From DASZTV01 sp035550655 (GTDB lineage Bacteria > Actinomycetota > Actinomycetes > JAFAQI01), in NCBI GenBank assembly GCA_035550655.1, contig DASZOU010000001.1:1-64000 (forward strand): DNA of 64,000 nucleotides, in the 5' to 3' direction. The notes beneath the pieces were generated by a model. The model was given only the letters and a program-made list of their open reading frames with translations, made no database searches and was not told the DNA's origin. Of this stretch, positions 1 through 7,858 are shown piece by piece. Numbering within the stretch: position 1 is the first letter of the stretch; each line of letters starts with the position of its first letter. The position numbers were made by a program, and so were the translations under genes.

Positions 1-101
1 AGCGGCCCGCAGCCCGTGCCGCGGGCGGCTGTGCCGGGCGCGCTGATCACCAGGCCGCAGGCCATCGCCACCACGAGGATCCAGCGGGCGGGTCGGGTCA
101 T
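1..101 (-). CDS. Start of an exported protein (partial, cut by window edge)
   Basis: Only the first 33 codons are in the window, read leftward from an ATG at 101. They encode a basic start (MTRPARW), a hydrophobic stretch and a small-residue region (ISAPGTAA), which together look like a Sec signal peptide. The ATG overlaps the stop of the lipoprotein gene to its right (ATGA at 98-101), so the two genes are probably co-transcribed and translationally coupled. The mature part lies outside the window, so no function can be given. Confidence 0.6.
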   Translation of the reverse strand, partial: MTRPARWILVVAMACGLVISAPGTAARGTGCGP

Positions 102-565
102 GTCGGCCGCACCGCCACGATGTGCCAGCGACCGCCGCGCAGCCGCAGCTGCACGGACCGGTAGTAGCGGCCCGGCTTGGGCCGATCGAGGCTCGCGTGA
201 CTGCCTGCGTCGAGCGGCCGGTCCGCGAACCTGGCGACGACGAACACGTCGGCCCAGGTGGGCGAGTCGATGTGCGGTACGAGCGTCTCGATCCGGACTG
301 CCTCGGAGTAACGATCGCGGTAGCGGCCGAACCAACGCCGTACGACGTGGGCGACGGCCAGAAGCGCGCGCGGATGGCCCGCGGACGGCGTGGCCGGGGG
401 AGCCGCCGCACGCGGGGGCGTGTTCACGAGCGTCGTCGCGTCGCCCCGGGGTAGCGCGCGGGGAGCCGGCCCGGAAGGGCTCGCGCATCCCGCGCACAGC
501 AGGGCGCAGACCACCAGCGCGGGCGCCAGCCGGGGCGAAACCGCCGGATTCGGGATGATCGGCAC
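98..565 (-). CDS. Putative lipoprotein of unknown function
   Basis: About 155 residues if started at the GTG at 565. The N-terminus has a hydrophobic segment ending in ALLCAGC, which resembles a lipobox; Cys at -3 is atypical, so lipidation is likely but not certain. A Pro/Ala-rich linker follows, then a compact C-terminal part (roughly residues 65-155, from LLAVAHVVRRWFGRY to the end) that I do not recognise; its closing GGRWHIVAV resembles the last strand of small NTF2-like or Mce-associated domains, which is only an impression. An in-frame ATG further upstream at 679 is possible, but it would put a long non-signal extension before the hydrophobic segment. It overlaps the next leftward gene by ATGA and is divergent from the Roadblock gene. 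Confidence 0.6.
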   Translation of the reverse strand: MPIIPNPAVSPRLAPALVVCALLCAGCASPSGPAPRALPRGDATTLVNTPPRAAAPPATPSAGHPRALLAVAHVVRRWFGRYRDRYSEAVRIETLVPHIDSPTWADVFVVARFADRPLDAGSHASLDRPKPGRYYRSVQLRLRGGRWHIVAVRPT

Positions 566-762
566 CGACGGACCGTACGGGGAAGCCGGGCCTCCCGATT
601 GGAGCCGTCCACAGCACGCTCGTACCGTGGAAGACTGAAGGCATAGAAGTCGCGGTGCGTCGGTAGCCCCGCGAGGCAACCGGGACGTTCAAGGCCATCG
701 GGGATTAGGCCGATGGAGTGGTGTGGCCGACGAGTCGCGGCCCTGAGACGAGGTGTGTTGCG

Positions 763-1521
763 ATGCCCGACCTGTCCAGCCGCTCCCAGCAGCTCGACCG
801 CGTGATCGCCGCCCTGCTGGCGCAAGCGCCGGAGGTAGAGGCGGCCGCAGTCGTGTCGTTCGACGGCTTGCCGATGGCGAGCGCGCTGCCGGCCACCATG
901 GACGAGGACCGAGTGGCCGCGATGAGCGCCTCGCTGCTCAGCCTGGGCGAGCGGGCGGCGGAGGGTCTCGGCCGCGGTGGCCTGAACCAGGTCTACATCG
1001 AGGGTGACAAGGGCACTGTGTTCCTCGTGTCCGCCGAGGACGAAGCCGTTCTGGTCGCCGTTGCCGCCAGCGGCGCCAAGGTCGGCATGATGTTGTACGA
1101 GGTGCGTCGCGCCGCAGAGAACGTCGCGGAGGTGCTGCGGACCACCAACGATCACGACGTTGTCTTCCCGGCCGCCGCGGCACCTGCTCCCGCGCCGGTC
1201 GCGCCACCTGCTCCGGCGCCGGTCGCGCCACCCGCTCCCGCTCCCGCGCCCGTCTACGCACCGCCTGCGGCGGAGTACCCCCCGGCCCCGCCCGTGCAGC
1301 CTGAGGTTCCGTCGTACGTCCCTGCGCCGGTCGCGCCCGAGCCGGCGCCCTACGTGGTGCCGAGTGTCGAGACCTTCGTCAAGCCGGTCGAACAGGCTCC
1401 GGAGACAGAGCCGGTCCCGACGTACGCCCCGCTGACGTCCGACCCTGCCTGGGCGACCAACCTGACGAACGGCTCGAACGGCTCCACCGTCCCGGCCACC
1501 GATCCGCAGCCCTGGTCCTGA
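763..1521 (+). CDS. Roadblock/LC7 domain protein (MglB-like) with Pro/Ala-rich tail
   Basis: A 252-residue protein. Residues 1 to about 125 form a Roadblock/LC7 domain (LDRVIAALLAQAPEVEAAAV, then a mid-domain GDKGTVFLVSA). In bacteria such proteins act as GAPs or platforms for Ras-like GTPases (MglB, CvnB). From about residue 137 to the end the protein is a low-complexity Pro/Ala/Val tail, probably disordered; its DNA contains a 24-bp tandem repeat. The ATG at 763 was chosen over an upstream in-frame GTG (718) because the domain begins there and GACGAGG lies upstream. It is followed by the DUF4388 gene and the GTPase, its likely partner. Streptomyces conservons pair Roadblock with DUF742 and a sensor kinase; neither is seen here. 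Confidence 0.88.
   Translation: MPDLSSRSQQLDRVIAALLAQAPEVEAAAVVSFDGLPMASALPATMDEDRVAAMSASLLSLGERAAEGLGRGGLNQVYIEGDKGTVFLVSAEDEAVLVAVAASGAKVGMMLYEVRRAAENVAEVLRTTNDHDVVFPAAAAPAPAPVAPPAPAPVAPPAPAPAPVYAPPAAEYPPAPPVQPEVPSYVPAPVAPEPAPYVVPSVETFVKPVEQAPETEPVPTYAPLTSDPAWATNLTNGSNGSTVPATDPQPWS
1181..1228 (+). repeat. 24-bp tandem repeat in the Roadblock gene tail
   Basis: Two adjacent 24-base units (1181-1204 and 1205-1228) differ at one base by my reading. They encode repeats of the type APAPVAPP in the disordered tail, and a third, degenerate copy follows. Such repeats can expand or contract by slippage and so change tail length. Confidence 0.75.
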
Positions 1522-1571
1522 CAACTTCCGAACGAAACGTCCGCCGCCGTCTCTAACCACCGAGGTCAGCT

Positions 1572-2792
1572 GTGAAGCTTGAAGGCACTCTCGACGCCTT
1601 CAGCTTGCCGGACATCTTCTCGTTGCTCAGCATGACGAAGAAGACCGGCGGGCTGCATTTGCGTCGGTCGAGTGCGCACGGCGCCGTGTGGTTCGCGGAC
1701 GGCATGATCACGGGCGCCGCTTCTGACCTCGACCGGCAGTCGCTCGCCCGCCGCATCGCCGGCAGCGGCCGCGTCTCCGACGAGGCGTTGACGGCCGCCG
1801 TCACCCATGTCCGGCTGGACGGAGAAGCCGGCGTCGCACGGGTCCTGCGGGACGCGGACGCGATCGATGAAGGCGTGCTGCACTCCCTCGTCACCGAGCA
1901 GATCACTGATGCGGTGTTCGATCTGATGCGCTGGGCGGACGGGTCGTTCGCGTTCGTGGTCGACGAGCCGAACCGCGACGGTGTGGGCGTGTCCTGCACC
2001 GCCGAGGACGTCGTCACGGAGGCGCGGCGCCGCCTCGACGTGTTCGCCTCGCTCGACGCCTCCGTCGCGGACTCCGACAGCACGCTCACCGTGGCTCTGG
2101 AGCTGGCCGCCGATCCGCAGCTCACGGCGGACGAATGGTCGCTGGTCGCGCTGGTGGACGGGCAGCGAAGCATCGGCGAGATCGTGGACCTGTGCGGGCG
2201 AGGCGAGTACGCCGTCGTGGTCTCACTCGCCGACCTCGTCGCGCGAAAGCTGCTGCAGGTCGGCGACGGAGGCATCGCTGCACTCGAGCGCCGGCAGGAG
2301 CAGATCTCGACTCTCGAGGTGCCCGCATCGCTGCCGTCCGCCGCGGCGCGCCCGGCGGCTGCGGAAGTACCGTCCGTAGAGCCCGTGGCGTCGTTCCCTG
2401 AACCTGCGACGTCGTTCCCCGAGTCGCCGTCGTCGTTCTCCGAGGTTGCGCAGCCGTTCCCGTCGACCTACGAGCCGGCACCCGCTGCACCGCCGGCCGC
2501 GCCGTTGCCCCCTGCGCCGTACGACCCACCCGCCCAGCCCGTGGCGATCCCGCCCGCAGCGACGGTCTACGAGCCTCCGGCGCCCCCGCAGATCGCGGAG
2601 GTCGCGCCGCTGGCTCGCCCGGTGGTGCCGCAGCGTGATCCCGGGCCGTTCACCGTCGGCCGGCCGCCGGTCAGCCCTTCCGATCCGACCGCTGTTGCTG
2701 CCGCGCCGGGCGGCGTACCGGCGATCGAGCGTGATCCCAATGTCAACAAGAGCCTGCTGCTGCGGCTGATCGCCGGCGTTCGGGGGTTGTAG
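1572..2792 (+). CDS. DUF4388 (PATAN) domain protein with Pro-rich linker
   Basis: A 406-residue protein started at GTG 1572. Residues 1 to about 100 match the DUF4388/PATAN type (LEGTLDAFSLPDIFSLLSM, then GGLHLRR and GAVWFADGMITGA). This family is found in regulators linked to GTPases and two-component systems and is thought to be a protein-interaction module. Residues of about 175-235 look like a small winged-helix unit (LVALVDGQRSIGEIVDLC). Residues of about 250-390 are Pro/Ala/Ser-rich with repeated SFPEPATSFPESPSSFSE-like blocks. The last 14 residues (NKSLLLRLIAGVRG) could form an amphipathic helix. The stop shares one base with the GTG of the GTPase gene, so coupling is likely. I infer an adaptor between the Roadblock protein and the GTPase. 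Confidence 0.85.
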   Translation: MKLEGTLDAFSLPDIFSLLSMTKKTGGLHLRRSSAHGAVWFADGMITGAASDLDRQSLARRIAGSGRVSDEALTAAVTHVRLDGEAGVARVLRDADAIDEGVLHSLVTEQITDAVFDLMRWADGSFAFVVDEPNRDGVGVSCTAEDVVTEARRRLDVFASLDASVADSDSTLTVALELAADPQLTADEWSLVALVDGQRSIGEIVDLCGRGEYAVVVSLADLVARKLLQVGDGGIAALERRQEQISTLEVPASLPSAAARPAAAEVPSVEPVASFPEPATSFPESPSSFSEVAQPFPSTYEPAPAAPPAAPLPPAPYDPPAQPVAIPPAATVYEPPAPPQIAEVAPLARPVVPQRDPGPFTVGRPPVSPSDPTAVAAAPGGVPAIERDPNVNKSLLLRLIAGVRGL

Positions 2793-3373
2793 TGACGGCC
2801 AAAGCACGTCGGGGACGTTCGGGCGGTACCGCGGTCAAGATCGTGGTGACCGGGCCGTTCGCCGCCGGCAAGACGACGATGATCCGGACGATCAGCGAGA
2901 TCACCGTGTTGTCGACCGAGAAGGCCGTCAGCGACATCGAGGGGTCGCGCAAGACCGACACGACGGTCGCCATGGACTTCGGGCGAATCACGATCGACCG
3001 CGATCTCGTCCTCTACCTGTTCGGTACTCCTGGCCAGGACCGCTTCGACTTCATGTGGGAGATCCTCTCCGAGGGGATGCTGGGCTACGTCCTGCTCATC
3101 GACGCCGCTCGGCCGGAGTCGCTGGACGAGGCGGTCAGCATCCTGACCGCGTTCCGCACCATGGCGCACGTGCCGTTCGTCGTGGGCTACAACCGGGCGG
3201 ACAGCTTGGACGCCACCGAGGAGGGCCGGGTCCGGGGTGCACTTGACCTGGAGCACGACGTGCCCATCGTGCCGTGCGACGTCACGGACCGCGAGTCGGT
3301 GAAGTCAGTGCTGCTGGCGCTGCTCTACGCCGTCGTTGACTCGCTGGACACCGCGACCGCGGCCCAGGCGTAG
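2792..3373 (+). CDS. Ras-like small GTPase (MglA/CvnD-like)
   Basis: A 193-residue protein. It has a P-loop GPFAAGKTT at about residues 21-29, a switch II box GTPGQDRF at about 77-84 and a G4-position motif NRAD at about 133-136 in place of the usual NKxD. This matches the prokaryotic small GTPases that work with Roadblock proteins, such as MglA in gliding/twitching bacteria and CvnD in streptomycetes. No membrane segment is seen, so it should be cytosolic. Its GTG at 2792 shares a base with the stop of the DUF4388 gene, making it the third gene of a tight operon. Control of the type IV pili encoded 15 kb downstream is an inference from known MglA/MglB function, not shown by the sequence. Confidence 0.87.
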   Translation: MTAKARRGRSGGTAVKIVVTGPFAAGKTTMIRTISEITVLSTEKAVSDIEGSRKTDTTVAMDFGRITIDRDLVLYLFGTPGQDRFDFMWEILSEGMLGYVLLIDAARPESLDEAVSILTAFRTMAHVPFVVGYNRADSLDATEEGRVRGALDLEHDVPIVPCDVTDRESVKSVLLALLYAVVDSLDTATAAQA

Positions 3374-3414
3374 CCCGCGGCCCTTCGCCCGCGACGGAAC
3401 AGCAGGCTCTCGGC

Positions 3415-4047
3415 GTGGCATCAGGACCGCGCGCTTGCGTTGGCCGGTTCGTGCATGCCTTCAGCGTGCGCAACCGCCGTCGCAAGGCCGGGCTGATCCA
3501 GGCCGTCATCGACGAGCAGCGGGCTTCGACGGCGCTACTGGTCGGCGTCGAGGCGGCTGCGTTTCCGTGGAGCAACATTGTCGAGCGTGCCGTGGTCGAC
3601 AAGCTTCCGTCGACGATTGCCAGCGGCCTGGGTCCGCGGATCGGGATGGGCACTCGCGAGCTGCTCTGCGACGGCCGCAGGCTGCCGTTTCGTGACGACA
3701 GCTTCGATCTCGTCGTTTCGAACGCGGTGATCGAGCATGTAGGCGATGAATCCGATCAGGTGGCGTTCGTCGCCGAGCATCACCGCTGTGGGCGGGCCTT
3801 CGTCATCACCACCCCAAATCTGTTGTTTCCGGTCGAGTCACACACGCAGGCGGTGTTCTTGCACTGGTCGCGGGTGTGGCGAGCGCGGCACCCGGTCGAG
3901 TTCTCACGGCTGCTGACCCGACGCAGCTTCCGCCGGCTTCTCCCTGCCGACGGAACACGAATCATCGGCCGGATCTGGTCGCCCGCTTTCGTCGCTGTGC
4001 ATGTCTGCTCCTCGGATTGCGAGACCGGCCCGCGCACCGACGGTTGA
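3415..4047 (+). CDS. Class I SAM-dependent methyltransferase (Methyltransf_11 type)
   Basis: A 210-residue protein from GTG 3415. The recognisable part is the segment LPFRDDSFDLVVSNAVIEHV near residues 90-110, the post-motif-II pattern of small-molecule methyltransferases. The usual glycine-rich SAM loop is poor here (LLVGVEAAAFP near residues 41-51), so activity or exact fold is less certain. It lies just upstream of an iron/2-oxoglutarate oxygenase gene and the glycan cluster, which suggests sugar or lipid decoration, but the substrate is unknown. The start is uncertain because no strong ribosome-binding site is seen. Confidence 0.65.
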   Translation: MASGPRACVGRFVHAFSVRNRRRKAGLIQAVIDEQRASTALLVGVEAAAFPWSNIVERAVVDKLPSTIASGLGPRIGMGTRELLCDGRRLPFRDDSFDLVVSNAVIEHVGDESDQVAFVAEHHRCGRAFVITTPNLLFPVESHTQAVFLHWSRVWRARHPVEFSRLLTRRSFRRLLPADGTRIIGRIWSPAFVAVHVCSSDCETGPRTDG

Positions 4048-4084
4048 ATAGGCTGATCGCCGAATCACCGGAAAGGCGATGACG

Positions 4085-4855
4085 ATGTTCGGACCCTGGA
4101 TCGACGCGGGCGAGGAGCTCGCGGCGGACTTCCGTAACGCCTCACCGTTCCCGGTGCTGGTCATCGACGAGTTCCTCGACATCGCGACTGCCGACGCCTT
4201 GCTGGCCGAGTTCCCTGCGCCTGATGCAATGCCGAAGTCACGCGACTACATGTTCGGCGACAAGCGTGAGCTCTCGAGCGTTGCTGAGCAAGGTCCGGCC
4301 TCGCGGGCGTTCTACGACGCTCTGCTGGGCGAGGAGTTCCGGCGGTTCCTCTGTGCCTTGACTGGGAAGGAGCTGTTCGTCGATCCGGCCTTCCATGGTG
4401 GTGGCTTTCACCAGAGCGGCGACGGCGGCTACCTCGACACGCATGTCGACTTCAACATCCACCCGTTGCACCCGGACTGGCTGCGAACGCTGAACATCTT
4501 GCTGTATCTCAACAAGGACTGGCTGGACAGCTACGACGGCCGGTTGTTGATCAAGGCGCGCCCGGAGGACGAGCCGCGCGCGATCGAGCCGCTGTTCAAC
4601 CGTGGGGTCATCATGGTGAGCGACGAGCGGGCGTATCACGGCTTTCGCCGCATGACCCTGCCGCCGGGTGTGACCCGAAAGTCGATCGCGACCTACGCCT
4701 ACCAGCAGATCGAGGTCGGGAGCACCAAAGCGCGGACGACCGGGTGGGCTCCCGACGAGGCAAGCGCATTCAAGCGGGCGATCGCGCGCCACTACGACGC
4801 GGCCGTCCGGGTGAAGAGCCGCTTCCTGGGAAGCGCCACGGCCAAGAACAGGTAG
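4085..4855 (+). CDS. 2-oxoglutarate/Fe(II)-dependent oxygenase (prolyl-4-hydroxylase-like)
   Basis: About 256 residues. It has the HxD...H iron triad of this superfamily: His120 and Asp122 in THVDFNIHP and a distal His185 in YHGFRRM; the arginines after the distal His could bind 2-oxoglutarate. The family hydroxylates proteins or small molecules, and members of this type often sit in polysaccharide clusters. I prefer the ATG at 4085 to that at 4079 because GGAAAGG (4070-4076) is then 8 bases away rather than 2. The gene follows the methyltransferase with a 37-base gap. The substrate is not deducible. Confidence 0.78.
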   Translation: MFGPWIDAGEELAADFRNASPFPVLVIDEFLDIATADALLAEFPAPDAMPKSRDYMFGDKRELSSVAEQGPASRAFYDALLGEEFRRFLCALTGKELFVDPAFHGGGFHQSGDGGYLDTHVDFNIHPLHPDWLRTLNILLYLNKDWLDSYDGRLLIKARPEDEPRAIEPLFNRGVIMVSDERAYHGFRRMTLPPGVTRKSIATYAYQQIEVGSTKARTTGWAPDEASAFKRAIARHYDAAVRVKSRFLGSATAKNR

Positions 4856-4908
4856 AAACGACGGGTTTGCGAGCGGTTCGTTGAAGCGCCAGATGACGCG
4901 CTGCGGCG

Positions 4909-4914
4909 TAGAGT
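4909..4914 (+). promoter_or_regulatory. Candidate -10 box of a leaderless transcript
   Basis: TAGAGT lies 7 bases before the GTG at 4922, and no ribosome-binding site is seen. This is the spacing of actinobacterial leaderless genes, where transcription starts at the first base of the start codon. It supports the reality of the small hypothetical gene that follows. Confidence 0.45.
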
Positions 4915-4921
4915 TCCCAGG

Positions 4922-5341
4922 GTGCGCTGGCCTCGACTGACGCGCCGCAGCAGGCGCAGGACTGCGCCGCCTGACTCCGAGAAGTCCTTCACGCCAGGCT
5001 CTTGGGCGCAGCTCGCGACGCCGGTCATGCCGCCCGACACCGAACCCGCTCGGGCGGCGGGCTCTGTCGGAGTGCCTACCGGCTCTGTTGACGTGCCTAC
5101 CGGCAACGTCGAGGTGATTCCAGGGGCGAGCATGGCAACCGCCCCGCTCGCGCCGCCGGTCGTCGCACCGCCCGGTTCGGTGCCGCCGCCGGCACCCCAC
5201 GAAGACGCCGCGAGCACCGGTGTGCGGCTTGGCTTCACGGACGGTAGCGACGTTGCTCTCGATCCTGACCACCCGCATTCCCTAGCCCTGCGCGCGGTCG
5301 CGGATGTGCTGCTCCACCGCGGAGGACGTGGCCCGCGATAG
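4922..5341 (+). CDS. Hypothetical Pro/Ala-rich protein
   Basis: A 139-residue open frame with GTG start. The N-terminal 20 residues are Arg-rich, and the middle is Pro/Ala/Val-rich with a short internal repeat (VPTGSVDVPTGNVEV, from adjacent copies of GTGCCTACCGGC). The C-terminal third is more structured (GVRLGFTDGSDVALDPDHPH, then SLALRAVADVLLHR). No family is recognised and no membrane segment is present. Support comes from the candidate leaderless promoter just upstream, G/C-rich third codon positions and the lack of a better gene in this 530-base gap. An antisense open frame over the same region is judged a shadow. Confidence 0.45.
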   Translation: MRWPRLTRRSRRRTAPPDSEKSFTPGSWAQLATPVMPPDTEPARAAGSVGVPTGSVDVPTGNVEVIPGASMATAPLAPPVVAPPGSVPPPAPHEDAASTGVRLGFTDGSDVALDPDHPHSLALRAVADVLLHRGGRGPR

Positions 5342-5384
5342 CCGGCCGCCCACGTTGGCAACCGAAAGCGGCCGCTGTGCGACG

Positions 5385-6566
5385 ATGGCGACCATGCCGC
5401 GGGTTGTGCACGTGGTGCGCAGCTTTCTGGCACCAAGTGAGGCGTGGCTCACGGACCTCATCTCGGTTCCAGGTGCATATTCCCCCACGGTCGTATGCGA
5501 TGTCGTCGAGGGCGATCCACGACCGCTTCTTCCGATCGTCGAGCTTGGCGCGTCCAAACTGCCCGGACCTGTTGCGGTGCTACCTCGTCGGCTCACGAGG
5601 CACTTCCTTGCATCGCGTGAGGTCTATGGCGAGCGTCACGTGGCTGAGATGCAGCGGAGGCTTGCCGCCCTGAACCTCGAAGCCGAAGTCGTTCATGCCC
5701 ACTTCGGACAAGTCGCGTGGATCGCGAGATCCGCGGGAATGTGTCCGCTCGTCGCCAGCTTCTACGGCTCGGACGCGTCGTCCGGAGCGGTGCTGCGGCG
5801 ATGGGCGAGCAGGTACACCGAGCTCTTTGCCGACCGCGGTCTCGTGGTGGCCGAGGGTCCGGCAATGGTGGAGCGACTCGTTGCCCTGGGTGCGGACCGC
5901 ACCCGTACGCGAGTGCTGCCCCTCATGGCGCCGGTCGACACCGTCCCATGGCATCCACCCTCGACGGCGGGCAGGATCGAGGTCCTCATGGCGGGGCGGC
6001 TCGTAGCGAAGAAGGGCTTCGGTCTGGGCCTGGCCGCCTTTGCCGAGGTCAGCGGTCGCCATGACGTCGCCCTGACGGTCATGGGCTCCGGCCCCGAGGA
6101 TCAAACCCTGCGCGCCAACGCCGGACGACTCGGCGTACTCGACCGCGTGCGGTTCATCCCTTTCGCGGACCGATCTGCCTTCTGGGCGGCGCTCGCGAAC
6201 GCTGACGTCCTCCTCCAGCCAAGCCGCGTAGCACCTGACGGTGACGCGGAAGGTGGCGCACCGACGGTTATCCTGGATGCCCAGGCGCGGGGCTGTGTCC
6301 TGGTCGTGAGCGATCACGCTGACATTCCGTTCATCGTTGATCCGGATGCGGCCTATCTGAGCCACGAATCTGACCTGCGGGACCTCATCAACAAGTTGGA
6401 AGCGGCATGTCGAACTCGCGACGAGTGGACGGAACGAAGCGCTCGGGGCCGGGCTCACATGGAGGCCCAGCACTCGCCGACCGCCGTAGCTGCGCGGCGT
6501 GACGCGATCTACACCGAGGCGCTGGCGTTGAACCGCCGAACCGGCGTGTCGCGCGGGGTGGGCTGA
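5385..6566 (+). CDS. Glycosyltransferase, GT4 family
   Basis: About 393 residues, GT-B fold. The N-terminal half has EVVHAHFGQVAW and SFYGSDASS (acceptor-side loop); the C-terminal half has EVLMAGRLVAKKGFGLGLAA and a donor-binding region around LLQPSRVAPDGDAEGGAPTV, where the glutamate pair of retaining GT4 enzymes is expected. Such enzymes move a sugar from a nucleotide-sugar to a growing glycan on the cytoplasmic face of the membrane. ATGs at 5385 and 5394 are both possible; homology begins at PRVVHVVRSF. One base separates it from the aminotransferase gene, so they are co-transcribed. It is the first of the glycan cluster's transferases. Confidence 0.85.
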   Translation: MATMPRVVHVVRSFLAPSEAWLTDLISVPGAYSPTVVCDVVEGDPRPLLPIVELGASKLPGPVAVLPRRLTRHFLASREVYGERHVAEMQRRLAALNLEAEVVHAHFGQVAWIARSAGMCPLVASFYGSDASSGAVLRRWASRYTELFADRGLVVAEGPAMVERLVALGADRTRTRVLPLMAPVDTVPWHPPSTAGRIEVLMAGRLVAKKGFGLGLAAFAEVSGRHDVALTVMGSGPEDQTLRANAGRLGVLDRVRFIPFADRSAFWAALANADVLLQPSRVAPDGDAEGGAPTVILDAQARGCVLVVSDHADIPFIVDPDAAYLSHESDLRDLINKLEAACRTRDEWTERSARGRAHMEAQHSPTAVAARRDAIYTEALALNRRTGVSRGVG

Positions 6567-6567
6567 C

Positions 6568-7716
6568 GTGCGCGAGGACTTCCTTGTCTTCGGGCGTCCG
6601 CTGCTCGGCGAGAAGGAGATCGCAGAGGTCGTCGCGACAATGCGGTCAGGATGGATCGGCACGGGCCCCAAGGTCGCGCGTTTCGAGCGGATGTTGGCCG
6701 AGTACAGCGGTGTCGAGCATGTCCGCTGTGTCTCGTCGTGCACTGCGGCTCTGTTCCTGGCATTGAAATGTCTCGGCATCGGCCCAGGCGACGAGGTGCT
6801 GGTGCCGGCTCTGACGTTCATCGCCACCGCGAACGCGGTCGAGCACGTGGGGGCAACCCCCGTTCTCGTCGACAGTGCCGATGTCGAGACCGGACTGATC
6901 GATCTTGATGCCGCCGCAGCGGCCGTGACCAGTCGAACCCGCGCGATTGTCCCGGTCCACCTGTACGGGCGGCCCTTGAATATGGACCAGCTCAACGCTC
7001 TACGCGACCGGTTCGGCATCTCCGTGGTCGAGGATGCGGCTCACGCGATCGGCGCACGCTGGCGGGATCGCCCGATCGGGTCGTTCGGCAACCTCACGGC
7101 GTTCTCGTTCTACCCGAACAAGAACATCACCACGATAGAGGGAGGCGCGCTTCTCACCGACGACGAAAGTATTGCGCAGCGAGTCGAACGGCTTGCGCTC
7201 CATGGGCTGTCCGCAGGCGCATGGAACCGGTTTTCCGACGCCGGCTTTCGTCACTACGTAGCAGCTGAGCCGGGCTACAAGTTCAACATGACCGACGTCG
7301 AGGCTTCGATCGGCATCCACCAGCTTCCGATGCTGGACAGCTGGATCGAGGTGCGCCGGCTGCAAAGCGAGACCTACGACCAGTTGCTCGCGGACCTGCC
7401 CCTGACGCTTCCCGCATCGCCGGACCCGCGTTCGCGTCACGCTCGTCACCTCTATCCGGTCGTTCTCGACCAAGAGACCGGCATCAGCCGCGACGAGGTG
7501 CTTGACCGGATGACCTCGATGAACATCGGGGTGGGCGTGCACTACCGAGGCATCCACACTCATCCGTACTACGCGAGCCGGGTCGGCGATGTCCGAGCCT
7601 TTCCCATCGCTACGGAAGTGTCGGACCGGACGCTCAGCCTGCCGCTCGGTCCGGCATTCTGCGAGCAAGACCTCGCCGATGTCGCAGCGGCGCTCCACGC
7701 GACGCTTACGGCGTAG
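6568..7716 (+). CDS. DegT/DnrJ/EryC1/StrS-family PLP-dependent sugar aminotransferase
   Basis: A 382-residue protein of full family length. It contains CVSSCTAALFLALK (PLP-phosphate site), VVEDAAHAIGA (the Asp that contacts the pyridine ring) and FYPNKNITTIEGG with the Schiff-base Lys185. These enzymes usually make amino sugars from keto-sugar nucleotides, so the glycan built here probably contains an amino sugar such as a 4-amino-4,6-dideoxyhexose. No sugar dehydratase or epimerase for its substrate is in the window. GTG start one base after the preceding stop. Confidence 0.9.
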   Translation: MREDFLVFGRPLLGEKEIAEVVATMRSGWIGTGPKVARFERMLAEYSGVEHVRCVSSCTAALFLALKCLGIGPGDEVLVPALTFIATANAVEHVGATPVLVDSADVETGLIDLDAAAAAVTSRTRAIVPVHLYGRPLNMDQLNALRDRFGISVVEDAAHAIGARWRDRPIGSFGNLTAFSFYPNKNITTIEGGALLTDDESIAQRVERLALHGLSAGAWNRFSDAGFRHYVAAEPGYKFNMTDVEASIGIHQLPMLDSWIEVRRLQSETYDQLLADLPLTLPASPDPRSRHARHLYPVVLDQETGISRDEVLDRMTSMNIGVGVHYRGIHTHPYYASRVGDVRAFPIATEVSDRTLSLPLGPAFCEQDLADVAAALHATLTA

Positions 7717-7750
7717 CGCAACCCGCGCGGCTCAGACCTGGGGAGCTCCC

Positions 7751-7769
7751 AGCGCCGATTTCCGGCGCT
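7751..7769 (+). terminator. Small hairpin after the aminotransferase gene
   Basis: AGCGCCG (7751-7757) and CGGCGCT (7763-7769) form a perfect 7-bp stem with a 5-base loop, 35 bases after the aminotransferase stop. There is no T-run, so termination is only possible, not certain. A new promoter-like box follows at 7795. Confidence 0.35.
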
Positions 7770-7794
7770 CGGCCAGGAGAGCCCTCGGCCGCCC

Positions 7795-7800
7795 TAGTCT
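7795..7800 (+). promoter_or_regulatory. Candidate -10 box for the flippase/glycosyltransferase operon
   Basis: TAGTCT lies about 58 bases before the GTG at 7859 in the only sizeable gap (142 bases) inside the glycan cluster. With the small hairpin just upstream, it suggests a second transcription unit starting here. No clear -35 box is seen. Confidence 0.3.
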
Positions 7801-7858
7801 GATTGATCTCGATGTTTCGGGTGGTGCCGCGCGCCCGATCCGAACGAAGGGGAGTCGC

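Noticed and set aside
763..3373. Calling the GTPase operon a Streptomyces-type conservon (cvn)
   Set aside because: A conservon needs a sensor kinase and a DUF742 protein; neither is seen, and a DUF4388 protein is in the middle position instead.
4238..5436. Leftward frames over the 2OG oxygenase end and the Pro-rich hypothetical
   Set aside because: They run opposite the oxygenase with its intact iron triad, and the rightward frame has the better promoter and codon pattern.
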